17,240 bases of DNA from Nitrospina sp. (GCA_004357365.1 SMVT01000056.1:1-17240); one strand, 5' to 3'. Numbered from the stretch's first letter, positions 1 through 7,417 are shown. Notes: generated by a model from the letters alone, not told the origin. Program-made: numbers and translations.

Positions 1-256
1 CCACCATTCCCAGTTGCGTTTCAACTCCCAGAGAGGACACTGTTTTTTTATTCGAAATCACACCCTTGATCTCCACCAGCAACACTTTATCGCCGCCGGT
101 GCCGGAAACGGTTTTTTCCTTCAGGGGACCCATTTTGGGAGTCAGATTAATGCTCAAGCAACCACTGAAAACCATCATCAATAAAACCGATATACCCAGA
201 TAACAGACCTGGATTAAACACTTTGATGCCCCCCAACACCCGACCCGCCGCTTCAT
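1..256 (-). CDS. sppA: SppA-like signal peptide peptidase, lipoprotein (N-terminal part)
   Basis: Only the first 85 codons are in the window; the gene runs off the left edge. The start at 256 is set by a strong ribosome site (GGGAGG, about 6 bases upstream) and lies one base after the TGA of the upstream gene, so the two are co-transcribed. Residues 1-33 form a lipoprotein signal: basic start, hydrophobic stretch, then F-S-G-C with Cys33 as the likely lipidated residue. Next comes a linker (PLKEKTVSG) and the strand LLVEIKGVIS at about 59-68. That pattern opens the SppA (S49) serine peptidase fold, where the family reads roughly 'llidIeGvI'. Known role of the family: degrading leftover signal peptides or membrane-bound peptides. 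The catalytic Lys and Ser lie outside the window, so activity cannot be judged. Confidence 0.68.
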   Translation of the reverse strand, partial: MKRRVGCWGASKCLIQVCYLGISVLLMMVFSGCLSINLTPKMGPLKEKTVSGTGGDKVLLVEIKGVISNKKTVSSLGVETQLGMV

Positions 257-257
257 A

Positions 258-1175
258 TCAACCTCCCTCACCGCACATGAATTCATAAAGCGGCTTGAAA
301 TTCGGGATCACCGCTTGCCAACGCCCCTCCCGACCTTCAAGAATATCAAAAACATTGGCCCAGGATTTCCGGATGATTTCGGAATTTCTCTTCTCCTCGG
401 GGAGTGCCCACTGTTCCAAAAAGGGCTCTGTATTTAAAACAATTTCGCGGACGGTCATCGCATCCCGCGCCACCTCCATTTTAAATTTTTTACGGGCTTC
501 CATGGTCGCGGTATCGGTGGAACGATTCTTTTGAATATCCTGAAACATGTGCCGGAATCCATCCTGAAAATTTCCCAGGATTTCCTTCAGGCCGGCGTCT
601 CCATTGATTTGAGCCAACAGGGAATTGATGCTTTGCAGGGAAGCAACGATTTGGATTCCGTGAAGGGTGGTTTCTTTGACGTCGTACAGTTGCATGAGAT
701 CCTCAACCGTGGCTTTTTTCGCCTGCCCGGTATCCCCATTGACAGCGTCCAGGCATTTCTGGATATTTTGATCGAGGCTTTCGCTGAGTTTTTTTCGGGA
801 CTTTTCGATCCGGGCCTCAAAGTCCGCGCCATGGCCCAGCCTTTCAAATTCCGGCTGGTATGCTTTTGCCAGTTTCTGGATAAGCAATTCCGTTTCCGTA
901 TTGAACATGGTCTTGAGCCGGATCACCCGGTCCTCGCTCACCGTACTGACAAATTTCAGACGCACTTCCCGTTCCACCCGCAGCATCTCCCGTGGCATGG
1001 CCCGGAACATTTTATCATAGCTGTCGTACAAAGCCTGCCAGTGATCCAGGGTGAATTTCTTGTTGCTTTGGGTGAATTTGGTCGTGATTCTTTTGATACG
1101 AGCCGCGTTTTCCTGAATGAAGGAAACCAGCTTGTCCCGGATCAGGGTATCAATTTTGTCATCCAGATTATCCAT
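258..1175 (-). CDS. Hypothetical helical cytoplasmic protein, 305 aa
   Basis: I do not recognise this family. The protein has no signal peptide or membrane segment, is rich in Lys, Glu, Arg and Gln, and has long stretches with helix-type spacing of hydrophobic residues (for instance about residues 60-150 and 170-220), so it is probably an all-helical cytoplasmic protein. It contains one Cys in the middle and one near the C-terminus (C-G-E-G-G), no metal-site cluster and no nucleotide-binding loop. It begins 23 bases after the stop of the SUMF1-domain gene and ends one base before the sppA-like start, so the three genes form one minus-strand operon. No strong ribosome site precedes the start (the region reads GATTAGACC), so translation may be weak or coupled. 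Function unknown. Confidence 0.8.
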   Translation of the reverse strand: MDNLDDKIDTLIRDKLVSFIQENAARIKRITTKFTQSNKKFTLDHWQALYDSYDKMFRAMPREMLRVEREVRLKFVSTVSEDRVIRLKTMFNTETELLIQKLAKAYQPEFERLGHGADFEARIEKSRKKLSESLDQNIQKCLDAVNGDTGQAKKATVEDLMQLYDVKETTLHGIQIVASLQSINSLLAQINGDAGLKEILGNFQDGFRHMFQDIQKNRSTDTATMEARKKFKMEVARDAMTVREIVLNTEPFLEQWALPEEKRNSEIIRKSWANVFDILEGREGRWQAVIPNFKPLYEFMCGEGG

Positions 1176-1198
1176 GGTCTAATCTAAAAGAGTACGTT

Positions 1199-2020
1199 CT
1201 ACTCCCTGGTGTTATGCGATTTTGCGCACCGGCAGCCAATTCCGTAAAAATCCTGCCCGTCGTTCTGACCGTACCGGTGCGAAACCCGCATATAATTGGA
1301 AAGGCTGTTCCAAGCCCCTCCCCGAATCACATGATATTTCCCTTTTGGGGGCCCCTTGGGATTTTTGTACGGGCTGGTTTGATAATAGCGCGCATCATAC
1401 CAATCGAATACCCATTCGGCAATATTTCCCGACATCTCGTATACGCCTTCGGGGGTTTTCCCCGTCTCCAGCGAGCCCACCTCCCGAAGAATATCACCTT
1501 TATCAATAAAACAACAACGGTTGAAGTGGGCACGGCGGGTATCCGGAGGGACCTCCCCCCAAGGATAGATCCGGTGGTGGACCCCGCCGCCGGCGCGCTC
1601 CCATTCCGCCTCGGTGGGCAGGCGTTTGCCGCGCCAGAGACAGTAATGCCGGCATCGCTTCCAGGTCAGGCCGATCACCGGTTTGCGCTCCATCCCCGGC
1701 CGCACCTTCCGGCCGTGCCATCCGGTGATGGTGGGGTGCTGTTTGGGGTGCTCTGCGAGATAGTGCTCAAAGTCGCCGCCGGTGACCTCATACCGGTCAA
1801 TCCAGTAGGCGTCCAGATAAACCGGGTGCTGGGGATGCTCATCCCTGCGGCCCTGGCCCTCGGGACTTCCCATCAAAAATTCTCCCGCCGGGATCAAAAC
1901 CATATCCTCCGGCTCCCCGGCCTGGGACGAAACGGCCAACGACAGCGCCACCCCGGCCAGAAAGACCGCGCCCCCTCTCCCTAATGCTCCCCTTCCGCCC
2001 TTTTTCACCGGAAACCTCAT
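1199..2020 (-). CDS. Exported SUMF1/FGE-sulfatase-domain protein
   Basis: A 273-aa protein. The N-terminus is basic (about 1-16) followed by a hydrophobic segment (about 17-32) ending in S-S-Q-A-G, a typical Sec signal peptide, so the mature protein should be periplasmic. From about residue 40 it shows the formylglycine-generating-enzyme-like (SUMF1) fold hallmarks in order: MVLIPAGEFLMGS, DAYWIDRYEVT, P-V-I-G-L-T-W, G-K-R-L-P-T-E-A-E-W-E, YPWGE, MSGNIAEWV and VIRGGAWN. True formylglycine-generating enzymes have a redox Cys pair shortly after the R-G-G-x-W motif; here that stretch (about 236-250) has none, and the only late Cys residues are 263 and 265 (GCRCA). It is therefore probably not a sulfatase-activating enzyme but one of the many SUMF1 proteins with a ligand-binding or other role. 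First gene of the leftward operon with the 305-aa protein and sppA. Confidence 0.88.
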   Translation of the reverse strand: MRFPVKKGGRGALGRGGAVFLAGVALSLAVSSQAGEPEDMVLIPAGEFLMGSPEGQGRRDEHPQHPVYLDAYWIDRYEVTGGDFEHYLAEHPKQHPTITGWHGRKVRPGMERKPVIGLTWKRCRHYCLWRGKRLPTEAEWERAGGGVHHRIYPWGEVPPDTRRAHFNRCCFIDKGDILREVGSLETGKTPEGVYEMSGNIAEWVFDWYDARYYQTSPYKNPKGPPKGKYHVIRGGAWNSLSNYMRVSHRYGQNDGQDFYGIGCRCAKSHNTRE

Positions 2021-2046
2021 GAATTAAAAGGGGCCATAATAAATTA

Positions 2047-2076
2047 TTGAGCCGGTCAATTAAAGTCTTTATTATA
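2047..2076 (+). promoter_or_regulatory. Sigma-70-type promoter for the TRAP genes, with an overlapping opposite -10
   Basis: On the plus strand TTGAGC (2047-2052) and TATTAT (2070-2075) are separated by exactly 17 bases, a good -35/-10 pair pointing at dctQ. Transcription would start near 2082 and leave a leader of about 67 bases. On the minus strand a perfect TATAAT occupies 2076-2071, pointing at the SUMF1 gene, although I see no good -35 for it. The two -10 boxes share bases, so the two directions could exclude each other. The leader also holds a perfect 12-base palindrome, CCGCCCGGGCGG (2112-2123). Confidence 0.5.
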
Positions 2077-2148
2077 CCGAGTCAGCAATACCCGGACCGG
2101 GCAACCCGATACCGCCCGGGCGGAAACCTCTCGCCCCCTGTCCGACCC

Positions 2149-2637
2149 ATGCGCATCCTCAAACAATTCGACGAATGGCTGGCCAAAACCGAGTCGGGAC
2201 TGCTCATCTTCCTGCTGTTTCTGATGGTATTTATGGCCTTCGGCCAGGTGATTCTCAGGAATTTTTTCAATACCGGCATTCTCTGGACGGATATCTTTCT
2301 GCGCCAACTGGTGCTGTGGGTGGGTTTTCTCGGGGCTTCGCTGGCGGTCCGGGAACGCCGCCATATTTCAATCGACGTTCTGCCGCAATTTATGCCGGCC
2401 CGCTACAAACCCTTTCTCCAGATCGGGGTGGACTTCGCCGCGGGGCTGATCAGCCTGTTTCTCACCGTGGCCGCCTGGAGGTTTGTCCAGTTCGAGATGG
2501 AGTCGCCGACTGTTCTGTTTCTCGGTTTACCGGCCTGGATCTTTCAAACCATTCTTCCTTTCAGCTTTGCCGTGATTGCCCTGCGCTTTTTTCTGGGAGT
2601 ATTGGATAAATCCACCCAACTCGGGAACCGCGAATGA
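2149..2637 (+). CDS. dctQ: TRAP transporter small membrane subunit (DctQ family)
   Basis: The small integral-membrane subunit of a tripartite ATP-independent periplasmic transporter, which with DctM moves an organic acid or similar solute using an ion gradient. I start it at ATG 2149 (162 aa), because the longer frame beginning at TTG 2047 would place its start codon inside the promoter -35 box and adds a non-conserved, proline- and arginine-rich tail. Four hydrophobic helices are visible at about 17-37, 47-65, 88-108 and 128-150. The motif R-R-H-I-S-I-D-V-L-P at about 70-79 after the second helix is the DctQ signature. No clear ribosome site lies before 2149. The stop overlaps the dctM start in an ATGA, so the two are translationally coupled. 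No DctP binding protein is adjacent. Confidence 0.88.
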   Translation: MRILKQFDEWLAKTESGLLIFLLFLMVFMAFGQVILRNFFNTGILWTDIFLRQLVLWVGFLGASLAVRERRHISIDVLPQFMPARYKPFLQIGVDFAAGLISLFLTVAAWRFVQFEMESPTVLFLGLPAWIFQTILPFSFAVIALRFFLGVLDKSTQLGNRE

Positions 2638-3908
2638 CCCTGCTCATCGTTGCCGGCATCATCACCCTCGCCCTGCTGGGCGTGCCCCTGTTTGCCATTA
2701 TCGGCCTGGCGGGTCTGGTGTCTTTCCACTATGCGGAAATCGACTCGGCGGCCATATTCATCGAGCTGTACCGGGTCGCCAGTTCCCCGATGCTGATCGC
2801 CATCCCGCTGTTCACCTTGGCCGGTTTTATCCTGGCGGAAAGCAAAACGCCGCAGAGACTGACCCGCCTGTCCCAGGGCTATCTGGGAGGCATTCCCGGC
2901 GGCACGCCCATGGCGGTCCTGGTGGCCTGCGCATTTTTCACCGCGTTCACCGGTGCGTCGGGCGTCACCATTATCGCCCTGGGCGGCCTGTTGTACCCGT
3001 TGATGCTGAAGGAAAAATATTCCAAGGATTTTTCGCTGGGATTGATGACTTCCTCGGGCAGCCTCGGCCTGCTGTTCCCGCCGTCGGTGCCACTGATTCT
3101 GTATGGCGTGGTGGCGCAGGTCAGCATCGATCAATTGTTTCTCGCCGGCATCGTGCCGGGCCTGCTGATGATCGGCATTCTGGGCCTCTACGGCATGTGG
3201 AAGAGCACGCAATTCAAAATCCCACGGGTTCCCTTCGATTTCAAGAAAGCGCGTACCGCCCTGCGGGAGGCCGCCTGGGAGGTGCCCCTGCCCTTTCTCA
3301 TCCTGTTTGGAATTTATGGCGGCATCTTTACGGTCACCGAGGCGGCGGCGGTGACGGTGGTGTATGTGCTCATCATCGAAACCTGGGTGTACAAGGACAT
3401 TCATCCCTTGCGGCAACTGCCCCAACTGATGATCAACAGCATGGTGCTGGTCGGGACCATCCTGATCATTCTGGGCACGGCGATGGGCTTTACCAGCTAT
3501 CTGGTGGACGAGCAGGTGCCGATGCAGGCCATGGAGTTTATGAAATTCTATATCGACGACCAGTTGACCTTCCTGATCGTGCTCAATGTGTTTCTGCTGA
3601 TCGTCGGTTGCATGATGGACATCTTTTCGGCCATTATCGTGATAGTGCCGCTGATCGTTCCCATCGCCCAGAGTTATGATGTCAATATGGTGCATCTGGG
3701 CATCATTTTCCTGACCAATCTGGAGATCGGCTATTCCACGCCGCCGGTGGGCATCAATCTGTTCATCGCCAGTTCCCGTTTTTCGGAACCGGTGCTTCGT
3801 CTGTACCGAGCGACTCTGCCCTTTCTGGGATTGCGGCTGACCGGCCTGCTGATGATCACCTATTTCCCCGCGCTGAGCCTGTTCCTGGTGGACCTCATTC
3901 AGCGATAG
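2634..3908 (+). CDS. dctM: TRAP transporter large membrane subunit (DctM family)
   Basis: A 424-aa, highly hydrophobic protein of the length usual for the DctM permease, with about a dozen membrane helices. Family motifs visible: an N-terminal helix with L-G-V-P-L-F-A-I-I-G, then I-P-L-F-T-L-A-G-F, the FTGASGVTIIALGG stretch at about 104-117, L-F-P-P-S-V-P-L-I-L-Y-G at about 145-156, and the late GYSTPPVGINLF motif near 365-376. The P-P-containing hairpins are where the substrate/Na+ path lies in this ion-transporter superfamily. It overlaps dctQ by four bases. The substrate cannot be told from the permease, and the periplasmic binding protein must be encoded elsewhere or be shared. A weak hairpin follows the stop. 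Confidence 0.93.
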   Translation: MTLLIVAGIITLALLGVPLFAIIGLAGLVSFHYAEIDSAAIFIELYRVASSPMLIAIPLFTLAGFILAESKTPQRLTRLSQGYLGGIPGGTPMAVLVACAFFTAFTGASGVTIIALGGLLYPLMLKEKYSKDFSLGLMTSSGSLGLLFPPSVPLILYGVVAQVSIDQLFLAGIVPGLLMIGILGLYGMWKSTQFKIPRVPFDFKKARTALREAAWEVPLPFLILFGIYGGIFTVTEAAAVTVVYVLIIETWVYKDIHPLRQLPQLMINSMVLVGTILIILGTAMGFTSYLVDEQVPMQAMEFMKFYIDDQLTFLIVLNVFLLIVGCMMDIFSAIIVIVPLIVPIAQSYDVNMVHLGIIFLTNLEIGYSTPPVGINLFIASSRFSEPVLRLYRATLPFLGLRLTGLLMITYFPALSLFLVDLIQR

Positions 3909-3922
3909 CCGGAGATTATGTT

Positions 3923-3940
3923 AAAATGGGTTCCCGTTTT
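3923..3940 (+). terminator. Possible weak terminator after dctM
   Basis: The sequence AAAATGGG-TT-CCCGTTTT forms a short hairpin with a T-run as its right arm, 14 bases after the dctM stop and 45 bases before ogt. The stem is only about seven pairs including one U-G and has no extra T-tract beyond the arm, so partial read-through into ogt is likely. Confidence 0.28.
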
Positions 3941-3984
3941 CCGGTCTGCGAACTGGAGCCGCTCATAAATCTGGAGATGCCCCA

Positions 3985-4530
3985 ATGCTTACGGTACCCG
4001 CCCAACCTTTCACTATCGACTCCCTGTATTATTCCGTGGTGCCCGGCCCCTGGGGGATGATAGGGCTGGCGGCTTCCGGTAAGGGATTGATTCATATCCA
4101 ATCCAAAATCGCCAGTGAGGCGGCCTACGTCGCTTTCCTGAAGGCTTCCTTCGATGTCACACCCGAAAAAAACCCGAAGCGGTTGAAACCGGCGACCGAT
4201 CAGCTCCGTTTGTATTTGAAAGGCCAACTCAAAACCTTCGATGTCCCGCTCGATGTGTTCACTGGGACACCGTTTCAAAGACAGGTATGGAACAAGCTGG
4301 CGTCGATTCCCTACGGTGAAACCCGCAGCTACGCCTGGCTGGCGCGCGCCGTGAAACGTCCCAACGCGAGCCGCGCGGTGGGCAACGCCAACGGGAAAAA
4401 TCCCATTCCCCTGCTTCTGCCCTGCCACCGGGTCATCCAGAGCAACGGCGGCCTCGGGGGGTACACCGGCGGCCTTCATATCAAAAAGTCCCTGTTGGAA
4501 CTCGAAAGGACGGGCCATGCCCCTTTATAG
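3985..4530 (+). CDS. ogt: Methylated-DNA--protein-cysteine methyltransferase
   Basis: A suicide DNA repair protein that moves the methyl group from O6-methylguanine (and O4-methylthymine) onto its own cysteine. The 181-aa length is normal for the Ogt/AGT family. The active-site motif LLLPCHRVI puts the acceptor Cys at 147. Before it lie TPFQRQVWNKLASIPYGETRSY (split here as T-P-F-Q-R-Q-V-W at about 95-102 and I-P-Y-G-E-T at about 108-113), the helix-turn-helix with the S-R-A-V-G arginine finger (Arg130) and N-A-N-G (134-137). After it come S-N-G-G-L-G-G-Y-T-G-G. No Ada-type N-terminal domain is present. The start is supported by GGAG nine bases upstream. Its end overlaps the recO start by 14 bases, giving a small DNA-repair pair. 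Confidence 0.95.
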   Translation: MLTVPAQPFTIDSLYYSVVPGPWGMIGLAASGKGLIHIQSKIASEAAYVAFLKASFDVTPEKNPKRLKPATDQLRLYLKGQLKTFDVPLDVFTGTPFQRQVWNKLASIPYGETRSYAWLARAVKRPNASRAVGNANGKNPIPLLLPCHRVIQSNGGLGGYTGGLHIKKSLLELERTGHAPL

Positions 4531-5284
4531 AACGCGGGCGGTGGTCCTGAAGACCCTTAACCTGTCGGAAAAGGACAAACTGGTAACCTTTCTGTCGGAA
4601 ACCCACGGCAAGATCAAATGCGTGGCCAAAGCGGCCAGAAGGCTCAAGAGCCGGTTCGGCGCGTCCCTCGAACCGATGTCCTACGTGTCCCTGATCTATT
4701 TCGGGAGAGAGCATCAGGAGCTCTACCGGCTCAACCAGTGTGATATTATCCAGTCGTTTCAGGAAGTCCGGGAGAACCCCGATTCGTTTTACACGGCGGT
4801 CTATTTTTTGGAACTGGCGGATCATCTGGTGGCCGAGGCGCATCCGGAACCGGAAATTTTTCGTCTGCTGGTGCAATCGCTGAACGAGGCCGGCAAAACC
4901 GTCACTCCGGGAACGCTGTGCCGGTTGTTCGAACTGCGCATCATGTCCTATGCCGGGTATACCCCGCGGCTGAAAAAATGCATCGCCTGTAACCGGCAAC
5001 CGCAGTCCCGGTGGGTGGGGTTCAGCTATATCCACCACGGCATCGTCTGCGAACCCTGTTTCGGGAAGGAGCCGGTGGAAATCCGAATCCAATCGGGCAC
5101 CGTCGAATATCTTAAAAAATTTCTGTCCCTGGATTTGAATCACGTCCACCGGCTGAAGGTCCCGCAAGAGGTGGAGACGGAAATTGAATCGATCACCCAC
5201 CGACTGGTGCTGGCCCGGTTGGGGCGGGAACTGAAATCCTATCCCTTCATCCGGCAGATGGCGGAAATAAATTCAACGTATTAA
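4517..5284 (+). CDS. recO: DNA repair protein RecO
   Basis: RecO works with RecF and RecR to load RecA on single-stranded DNA coated by SSB, in gap repair and recombination. The 255-aa length is typical. The N-terminal OB-fold starts with the family pattern R-T-R-A-V-V-L-K-T and S-E-K-D-K-L-V-T-F-L-S, followed by G-K-I-K-C-V-A-K-A-A-R (about 31-41). The central helical domain follows. A zinc site is visible as C155-x2-C158 and C178-x2-C181, present in many but not all RecO proteins. The start overlaps ogt by 14 bases and has AAAGGA upstream. The stop is TAA, 14 bases before ridA. Confidence 0.95.
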   Translation: MPLYRTRAVVLKTLNLSEKDKLVTFLSETHGKIKCVAKAARRLKSRFGASLEPMSYVSLIYFGREHQELYRLNQCDIIQSFQEVRENPDSFYTAVYFLELADHLVAEAHPEPEIFRLLVQSLNEAGKTVTPGTLCRLFELRIMSYAGYTPRLKKCIACNRQPQSRWVGFSYIHHGIVCEPCFGKEPVEIRIQSGTVEYLKKFLSLDLNHVHRLKVPQEVETEIESITHRLVLARLGRELKSYPFIRQMAEINSTY

Positions 5285-5298
5285 CCGGAAAAAGACTC

Positions 5299-5685
5299 AT
5301 GACCAAAAAAGGCATTCATACCGAAAACGCGCCGGCGGCGATCGGTCCCTATCAGCAGGGCATCCGGTTGGGTGACTGGGTATTCACTTCGGGTCAGATC
5401 GCGCTCGATCCCGCAACGGGAAACTTTCTGGCGGGGGAAATCGAGCAGGAAACGGAATTGACTCTGAAAAATATAGAAGCCATTCTCCAGGCCGCAGGCC
5501 TTTCGATGGACCATGTGGTCAAAGCGACCGTTTATCTGTCTGATATGAACGATTTTGCGCGGATGAACCGGGTCTATGAAAAAAGTTTCGCCAACAGTAA
5601 ACCCGCACGGGCCTGTGTTCAGGTAGCGGCTCTTCCCAAAGGCGCCAAAGTGGAAATCGATGTCATCGCAGCGGCTCACGGCTGA
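5299..5685 (+). CDS. ridA: RidA family reactive enamine/imine deaminase
   Basis: RidA hydrolyses reactive 2-aminoacrylate and related enamines made by PLP enzymes, releasing ammonia and a 2-oxoacid. The 128-aa length is normal. Family features: A-P-A-A-I-G-P-Y-Q-Q-G at 11-21, F-T-S-G-Q-I-A-L-D-P at 29-38, VKATVYLSDMNDFA at about 74-87, then Arg104 in K-P-A-R-A-C-V and Glu119 in K-V-E-I-D-V. Arg104 and Glu119 match the Arg105/Glu120 pair that binds the substrate carboxylate and water in active RidA, so this should be an active trimeric enzyme. A GGAAAAAG ribosome site precedes the ATG. It sits 14 bases after recO and 17 before the small cytochrome. Confidence 0.95.
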   Translation: MTKKGIHTENAPAAIGPYQQGIRLGDWVFTSGQIALDPATGNFLAGEIEQETELTLKNIEAILQAAGLSMDHVVKATVYLSDMNDFARMNRVYEKSFANSKPARACVQVAALPKGAKVEIDVIAAAHG

Positions 5686-5702
5686 CGGCAGGGCGAACGG
5701 GA

Positions 5703-5981
5703 ATGGCGAAAAGGAAAAAGAAAAAACGGGCGGGAGAAATTAACTTTTATAAAGCCATGGCCGTTCTCGGTTTCCTTTTGGCCGGGGTATTGATCTACAT
5801 GTTCCTGGGCGCGGCTCCGAGCTTGAGCCCTCACCCCTTTCATGTCGCCACCGACCCGCCGGGAAAATGCCTGACCTGCCACATGGCGCAGGATAGACAA
5901 ACACCCATCATGCCCCACCGCCCCATGGAGTCCTGCACCTTCTGCCATAATCCGCGGGAGAAAACTCCAGCACAGGAGTGA
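5703..5981 (+). CDS. Small membrane-anchored dihaem cytochrome c
   Basis: A 92-aa protein. It has a very basic start (K-R-K-K-K-K-R), one membrane helix at about 18-36 that should act as an uncleaved anchor, and a short periplasmic tail with two haem c motifs, CLTCH (56-60) and CTFCH (78-82). Extra His residues at 44, 47 and 72 (SPHPFH and MPHRP) could be the distal ligands, so both haems may be bis-His. The pattern P-P-G-K-C-L-T-C-H ... C-H-N-P recalls NapB, the small electron-transfer subunit of periplasmic nitrate reductase, but the protein is shorter and no napA is nearby. Likely role: electron transfer at the periplasmic face of the membrane. It follows ridA by 17 bases and ends 13 bases before the convergent ugd. 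Confidence 0.82.
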   Translation: MAKRKKKKRAGEINFYKAMAVLGFLLAGVLIYMFLGAAPSLSPHPFHVATDPPGKCLTCHMAQDRQTPIMPHRPMESCTFCHNPREKTPAQE

Positions 5982-5994
5982 ACCCGCAGAAAAA

Positions 5995-7395
5995 TTATTG
6001 GGAGTCGTTGTTAAACCGGGTGCGGTCCGGTTTGCCCACGGCATAGACGTTGAAGCCGAGATCAAACAGGGCCTGGTGGTCGAGATGATTGCGGCCATCG
6101 AACAGGAAGGCGGGTTTTTCCATGCGGTCAAAGATCCGCCGGTAGTCGAGGGACCGGTATTGATCCCATTCGGTCATCAGGGCGATGGCGTGGGCTCCTT
6201 CCGCCGCTTTGTAGGGATCGGGTTCATAAACGATTTCGCCTTCCACATCTTCCAGGTCCTGCCTGGCGTTGTTGAGCGCGTGCGGATCGGTGACCCACAA
6301 CCGGGCGCGTTCCTTCAACAGCATTTTGGAAATATGAATGGCGGGGGAATCCCGCGTATCCCCGGTGTCAGGCTTGAAGGCAAACCCGAACAGCGTGATT
6401 TTCTTGTCGGCCACCGTGTTGAACATGGCGGCGACCATTCGATGCACGAATCTCTGCATCTGAAAGTCGTTGATCGCGATCACCTGTTGCCAGAAATCGG
6501 CGGCCGGTTGCAATCCGTAATGCTCGCACAGGTAAATCAGGTTCAAAATATCCTTCCGAAAACAGGACCCGCCGAATCCCAGTCCGGCGCGCAGAAACTT
6601 CGGGCCGATCCGGGAATCCTTGCCGACGGCACGCGCCACTTCATCCACGTCGGCTCCGGTGACTTCGCACAATGCGGAGATGCTGTTGATGGAGGAAATC
6701 CTCTGCGCCAGAAACGCGTTTGAGACCAGCTTGGACAACTCACTGCTCCATAGATCGGAGGTGACCATTTTTTCGCGCGGGACCCATCGCTCATAGATTT
6801 TGATCAATTCGTCACGCGCCGCCCGTCCCGATGGGGTGTCCATGGACCCGATCAGCACACGGTCGGGATTCTCCATATCATGAATCCCGGTTCCCTCCGC
6901 CATGAATTCGGGATTGGACAGAATTTCAAAATGGACGGAATTGTTCCCGGAGTGCAGGATTTTGCTCAGCGTTTCCGCCGCGCGCACCGGGACCGTGCTT
7001 TTTTCGACGATGATTTTATCGGATTTGGAGCTCGCTTTGATGCGACGCGCGGTTTTTTCGATGTACTGCAGGTCCACCGCCCGTCCCGCCCCCTCGCCGA
7101 AGGTTTTGGTCGGGGTATTGACCGATACGAAAATGATGTCCGCCTCGTCGATGCCCCGGTCGATGTCGGTGGAAAAAAACAGGTTCTGGCCACGGGCTTT
7201 CAGGACGCGTTCCTTCAATCCTGGTTCATAAATCGGCAGGTCGTCGGAATTCCAGCGGTCGATGCGTTCCCTGGAAATGTCGACCACCGTGACTTTGTAA
7301 TCGGGACAGAAATTGGCGATCACGGTCATGGTGGGTCCGCCGACATACCCGGCACCGATACACAGAATGTTTTTCACATATTGCTTGTCGCTCAT
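5995..7395 (-). CDS. ugd: UDP-glucose 6-dehydrogenase, animal/plant-like type
   Basis: Oxidises UDP-glucose to UDP-glucuronate with two NAD+, supplying precursors for capsule, exopolysaccharide or lipid A sugars. The 466-aa protein has the Rossmann motif G14-A-G16-Y-V-G19-G-P-T, VSVNTPTKT at 91-99, EKSTVPV (131-137), NPEFMAEGT (161-169), S-E-L-S-K-L at 218-223 with Lys222 and Asn226, and the catalytic Cys278 in GFGGSCFRKD. The length, the W-N-S-D-D-L-P-I-Y-E-P-G-L stretch, LWSSELSKL, GKDSRIGPKFL and F-A-F-K-P-D-T-G-D-T-R are those of the animal/plant UGDH class, not of the shorter common bacterial Ugd. It starts 87 bases after the cytochrome gene with a hairpin terminator between, and no polysaccharide genes are beside it. 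The ribosome site is modest (CTGGAAC). Confidence 0.95.
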   Translation of the reverse strand: MSDKQYVKNILCIGAGYVGGPTMTVIANFCPDYKVTVVDISRERIDRWNSDDLPIYEPGLKERVLKARGQNLFFSTDIDRGIDEADIIFVSVNTPTKTFGEGAGRAVDLQYIEKTARRIKASSKSDKIIVEKSTVPVRAAETLSKILHSGNNSVHFEILSNPEFMAEGTGIHDMENPDRVLIGSMDTPSGRAARDELIKIYERWVPREKMVTSDLWSSELSKLVSNAFLAQRISSINSISALCEVTGADVDEVARAVGKDSRIGPKFLRAGLGFGGSCFRKDILNLIYLCEHYGLQPAADFWQQVIAINDFQMQRFVHRMVAAMFNTVADKKITLFGFAFKPDTGDTRDSPAIHISKMLLKERARLWVTDPHALNNARQDLEDVEGEIVYEPDPYKAAEGAHAIALMTEWDQYRSLDYRRIFDRMEKPAFLFDGRNHLDHQALFDLGFNVYAVGKPDRTRFNNDSQ

Positions 7396-7417
7396 TGGGA
7401 GTTCCAGAAATATACGA

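Noticed and set aside
531..1187. Plus-strand open frame of 218 aa opposite the 305-aa gene
   Set aside because: No ribosome site, no domain, and the minus-strand gene fits an operon with tight spacing on both sides.
2047..2148. Longer dctQ start at TTG 2047
   Set aside because: The TTG is part of a good -35 box, the added residues are not hydrophobic or conserved in type, and ATG 2149 gives the normal DctQ beginning.
2544..3695. Long open frame on the minus strand opposite dctM (383 aa)
   Set aside because: It is His/Gln/Asp-rich in the way of an antisense shadow of a hydrophobic GC-rich gene, and dctM on the other strand is certain.
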